Assembly: GCF_004664715.2 (NCBI RefSeq)
Contig: NC_051086.1
Coordinates: 72,257,486 to 72,321,485, forward strand
Length of the DNA: 64,000 nt
Origin: Peromyscus leucopus
Lineage: Eukaryota > Chordata > Mammalia > Rodentia > Cricetidae
Direction: 5' to 3'
A model generated the notes under the pieces. That model did not search any database, was not told the DNA's origin, and saw nothing but the letters and a program-made list of their open reading frames with translations. Shown here one piece after another: positions 61,699 to 64,000 of the stretch; position 1 is the stretch's first letter, and every line of letters begins with the position of its first letter. The position numbers were made by a program, and so were the translations under genes.

Positions 61699-61975
61699 TA
61701 AACCAGGCACAGGGCAAGCCTGCAATCCAAGCCACTGTGGGAATCAAGGCACCAGGTTTGAGGTCAGTTTGGGTAATCGAAACAGCTAAAAAGGGCGGAG
61801 GGACTGAGTTCAGTGGTAGACCTCTTGCCTGGCACCTGCAAGACCCAGAGTTTGATTCCCAGTCCCTCCCCCAAATAAAGTTTGGGTGAGAGGGGCAGGG
61901 AGGTAGCTCAGTGGTAGATAAGTTATCTAGCATTTGCAAGACCTGAGTTCAATCCCCAATGCTCTTGAAATTAAA
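61699..61975 (+). mobile_element. B1-like SINE followed by two ID-type SINEs
   Basis: 61699-61790 B1-like (AGGCACAGGGCAAGCCTGC, GAGGTCAGTTTGGG). 61796-61873 ID (GACTGAGTTCAGTGGTAGACC, GATTCCCAGTCC). 61890-61975 ID (GAGGTAGCTCAGTGGTAGAT, GTTCAATCCCCAATGC, A13). Confidence 0.75.
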
Positions 61976-62011
61976 AAAAAAAAAATTCTTTAAAGAAGGA
62001 AGGACAAAAAG

Positions 62012-62083
62012 AAGGAAGGAAGGAAGGAAGGAAGGAAGGAAGGAAGGAAGGAAGGAAGGAAGGAAGGAAGGAAGGAAGGAAGG
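62012..62083. repeat. (GGAA)n microsatellite
   Basis: About 18 GGAA units, purine-only. It also provides tandem ETS-type cores, a known property of GGAA arrays. Confidence 0.96.
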
Positions 62084-62093
62084 AGAGAAACAA

Positions 62094-62167
62094 AGCCAAA
62101 TGTAATGGCTCATGGCCATTAGCTCTGTGCTTGGAACTCTGAGCTCTGAGGCCAGCCTGGACTACAG
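62094..62167 (+). mobile_element. B1: B1-like fragment
   Basis: AATGTAATGGCTCATGGCC and CTGAGGCCAGCCTGGACTACAGG. Confidence 0.55.
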
Positions 62168-62470
62168 GGCTGTGGTAGGGGTGGGGGCGTTTCAACAGAA
62201 AAATCATCGCAGAAGGTGATAGATTCATGCCTCCCATGCTTTGAGGGCATTTGACTTGTTACAGCCTAGGACTCTGTGCCTCTGTCAACCATCAATCAAG
62301 TGAAAATGTAGACTAGATTCCCAATCATAAAACATTCAGGAATATCGACTGCGCACACTTGGTATAAAACCTTATTTGATGATAGGCTCTGACAAAATAA
62401 GAAGGAAAAAACCAGGAATGGCCGCCGAAATCTCAGAAACGGACGGGACCCAGGAGAGCAGAGAAGGGAA
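62168..62470. other. Unassigned DNA
   Basis: Nothing recognised. Confidence 0.45.
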
Positions 62471-62472
62471 GT

Positions 62473-62697
62473 GTATGAGTTACTCTGCTGTTGCTGTGAT
62501 GAAACACCATTGACCAAGAGCAAACTGACAGAGGAAGAGGGTTTATTTTAGCTTATGACTCCAGAGGGACAGCCCGCGATCGTGGCCATAGCCAGCTGCT
62601 GCAACAGGAAGCTGAGAGATCACATCTTCAAGCGCCAGCACCAAGCAGAGAGAGCAAACTGGAAGTGTGATGAGGCTGTACCCTCACAAAGCCTGCA

Positions 62698-62758
<61 letters not shown>

Positions 62759-62859
62759 CCAGCAAGGCTGCACTACCTTCCCAACCAGCACCACCAACTG
62801 GGAACCGATTATTCAAATGTCTGCGCCTATGGGAGACGCCGCTCATTCACATCACCGCA
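62473..62859 (-). mobile_element. MaLR LTR (MT-type) with internal (CA)n
   Basis: GAGTTACTCTGCTGTTGCTGTGATG, GAAGCTGAGAGATCACATC, CCACCAACTGGGAACCGATTATTC and TGCGCCTATGGGAG are a reverse MT-type LTR. A CA array of ~55 bases at 62702-62756 has expanded inside it. Confidence 0.8.
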
Positions 62860-63032
62860 GGAGGTCCCCGAATGAAGGCCGTCTATATTGAAGAATGGAA
62901 AGTTATAGAACCCGGGGCTCAGCGGGGAGGCAAAAATCAATAGAATTTCAACTGGGATGGAAAGTTAGGGGAAATTGAAAATACGATGAAGTCAAATAGT
63001 GAAAACATAAATGAAAGAAAAAAGAAGAGTGT

Positions 63033-63160
63033 CTAGACATGGTGGCGTAGGGCTGTAGCCCTGTATTGGGAATGTAAAGGATTAGGAGTTCAAGGTCATC
63101 TTTGGCTACATATTGCATTCAAAGTCAACATAGGCTATAAGGAACTGGGTCTCAAAAAAA
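63033..63160 (+). mobile_element. B1: Diverged B1-like SINE
   Basis: GACATGGTGGCGTAGGGCTGTAG, AGTTCAAGGTCATCTTTGGC and GGTCTCAAAAAAAC. Confidence 0.65.
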
Positions 63161-63204
63161 CTTTAAATAAATAATGTTTCAAATTCCACATCAAAAAAGT
63201 ATCA

Positions 63205-63501
63205 TAAAGCGAGAAATCCACAGGTGTCTGCTTAAGGAGTACTAGGGAATTTATTAGGATATGATTTGAGGAAATACCCTCACGGATACAGAACCGAGTA
63301 CAGCTGAAGTTGTCCTCTGTTCTGACCACAGTGAATCCACCTGGCAGTCCACTCGTGCCGAGAACCAGGAACCAGGGAGAAGGGGCCTCGTGACTTCCTC
63401 TCCCTTTCCTTTAAAGGGGTGACTTTACTTAACGACAGCAAGAGGCACCACCTCCTTTGGGCATACAGCCCAAGGTCATGGGCAGAGTGAATACCACTAC
63501 A
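63205..63501 (-). mobile_element. Solo LTR (class II-like), TG...TA ends, 6-bp TSD
   Basis: Read on the minus strand it starts TGTAGTGGTATTCAC, has AATAAATTCCC near the end and finishes CTCGCTTTA. GTATCA is duplicated at 63199-63204 and 63502-63507. Start, end and duplication length match the LTR at 30886, but the bodies differ. Confidence 0.78.
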
Positions 63502-63522
63502 GTATCACAAGAAAGCAAACGT

Positions 63523-63710
63523 TAGTGGCCATCCAGGTGGCTCAGCAGATAGAGGTGCTTGCGGGTAAACCTGGAAACCTTCTAAAGGTGGAAAGAGAAA
63601 ACTGACCCCTTAAAGCTGTCCTCTGACCTCCACGGGCAGGCTCTGGCATGCATGCCCATACATACTCATTGTGCAGACAGGATAATAGTAAATAATTTTA
63701 AAATAAAAGT
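63523..63710 (+). mobile_element. B3: B3 SINE
   Basis: TCCAGGTGGCTCAGCAGATAG, AAAGCTGTCCTCTGACCTCC and GCATGCATGCCCATACATAC. Confidence 0.78.
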
Positions 63711-63806
63711 AAGTATAAATGAGATAGAACGATGCTCGTGGTCTCATTATTGGAAACCCTGTTTATTGATCTTAGACTCAACGACCTATAATACAAGCAG
63801 GGAAGA

Positions 63807-63980
63807 CCGGAGAGATAGCTCCGTGGGAAAAGGTCCTGGCTATGCAAGACTGGCAACCTGAGTTCGATCCCTGGAACCCGCTGTGGTAGGAGAGAACCAA
63901 CTCCTGCAAGTTGTCCCCTGACCTCCACATGTGCACTGTCCCACCACCACACCCCTCATCCACACAGTAAAAAGCAAAGC
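63807..63980 (+). mobile_element. B3: B3 SINE
   Basis: GACCGGAGAGATAGCTCCGTG, GCAACCTGAGTTCGATCCC, GAGAGAACCAACTCCTGCAAG and CCTGACCTCCACATGTGC. Confidence 0.87.
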
Positions 63981-64000
63981 CTGAAAGATGTTGTTGGAGC

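Overview
This window is mammalian nuclear DNA from a muroid rodent, almost certainly a cricetid (hamster, vole or deer-mouse group). Rodent-specific B1, B2, B3, B4 and ID SINEs occur about every kilobase. L1 elements, MaLR-type LTRs and long CA/GA/GATA/CCAT microsatellites are also present. The B1 copies carry a GGCGCAAAGCT-type right half, and several LTRs look like the mys/mysTR class II retrovirus group known from cricetids. Family names come from recognition and were not checked against a repeat library.

I find no intact host protein-coding gene, rRNA, tRNA or CRISPR array. Long open frames here are shadows of microsatellites, minisatellites, SINEs or retroviral remnants. The window reads as intergenic or deep-intronic sequence. 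Roughly half is recognisable repeats and the rest is unassigned, apparently single-copy DNA.

Layout. 1-7.6 kb: single-copy DNA, a MaLR-like element (1.24-3.28 kb), an old L1 3' end and scattered SINEs. 7.6-8.1 kb: a solo mys-like LTR with perfect 6-bp target duplications. 8-20 kb: SINEs, MIR and L2 remnants, and an L1-B1 chimera sharing one 15-bp target duplication (18.7-19.1 kb). 20-22 kb: a 286-bp CCAT/CCAC array and a two-level 39-bp minisatellite. 22-31 kb: MaLR LTRs, a palindromic MITE, two more mys-like solo LTRs, one of which splits a B4 and the other a B1, a triplicated stretch inside a B3, and a solo LTR inside a B1. 31-41 kb: SINE clusters, a 5'-deleted mys-like element inside a B4, and a B3 hit by both a B1 and a MaLR LTR. 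42-47 kb: a class I (gammaretrovirus-like) provirus remnant on the minus strand with LTR, tRNA-His-type primer site, gag, protease and partial RT. 49.9-51 kb: a second mys-like element on the minus strand with a tRNA-Lys-type primer site. 51.4-53.3 kb: a 5'-truncated L1 with a B2 in it. 53.7-60 kb: dense SINEs breaking up an old L1 ORF2. 60-64 kb: SINEs, microsatellites, a MaLR LTR and another solo LTR with 6-bp duplications.

There are no cooperating genes. The interest lies in transposon archaeology: dated nested insertions, a mys-like LTR subfamily with an enlarged U3, two gag-pol-deleted mys-like elements, the L1-B1 template-switch candidate, and tandem arrays born within or beside SINEs.
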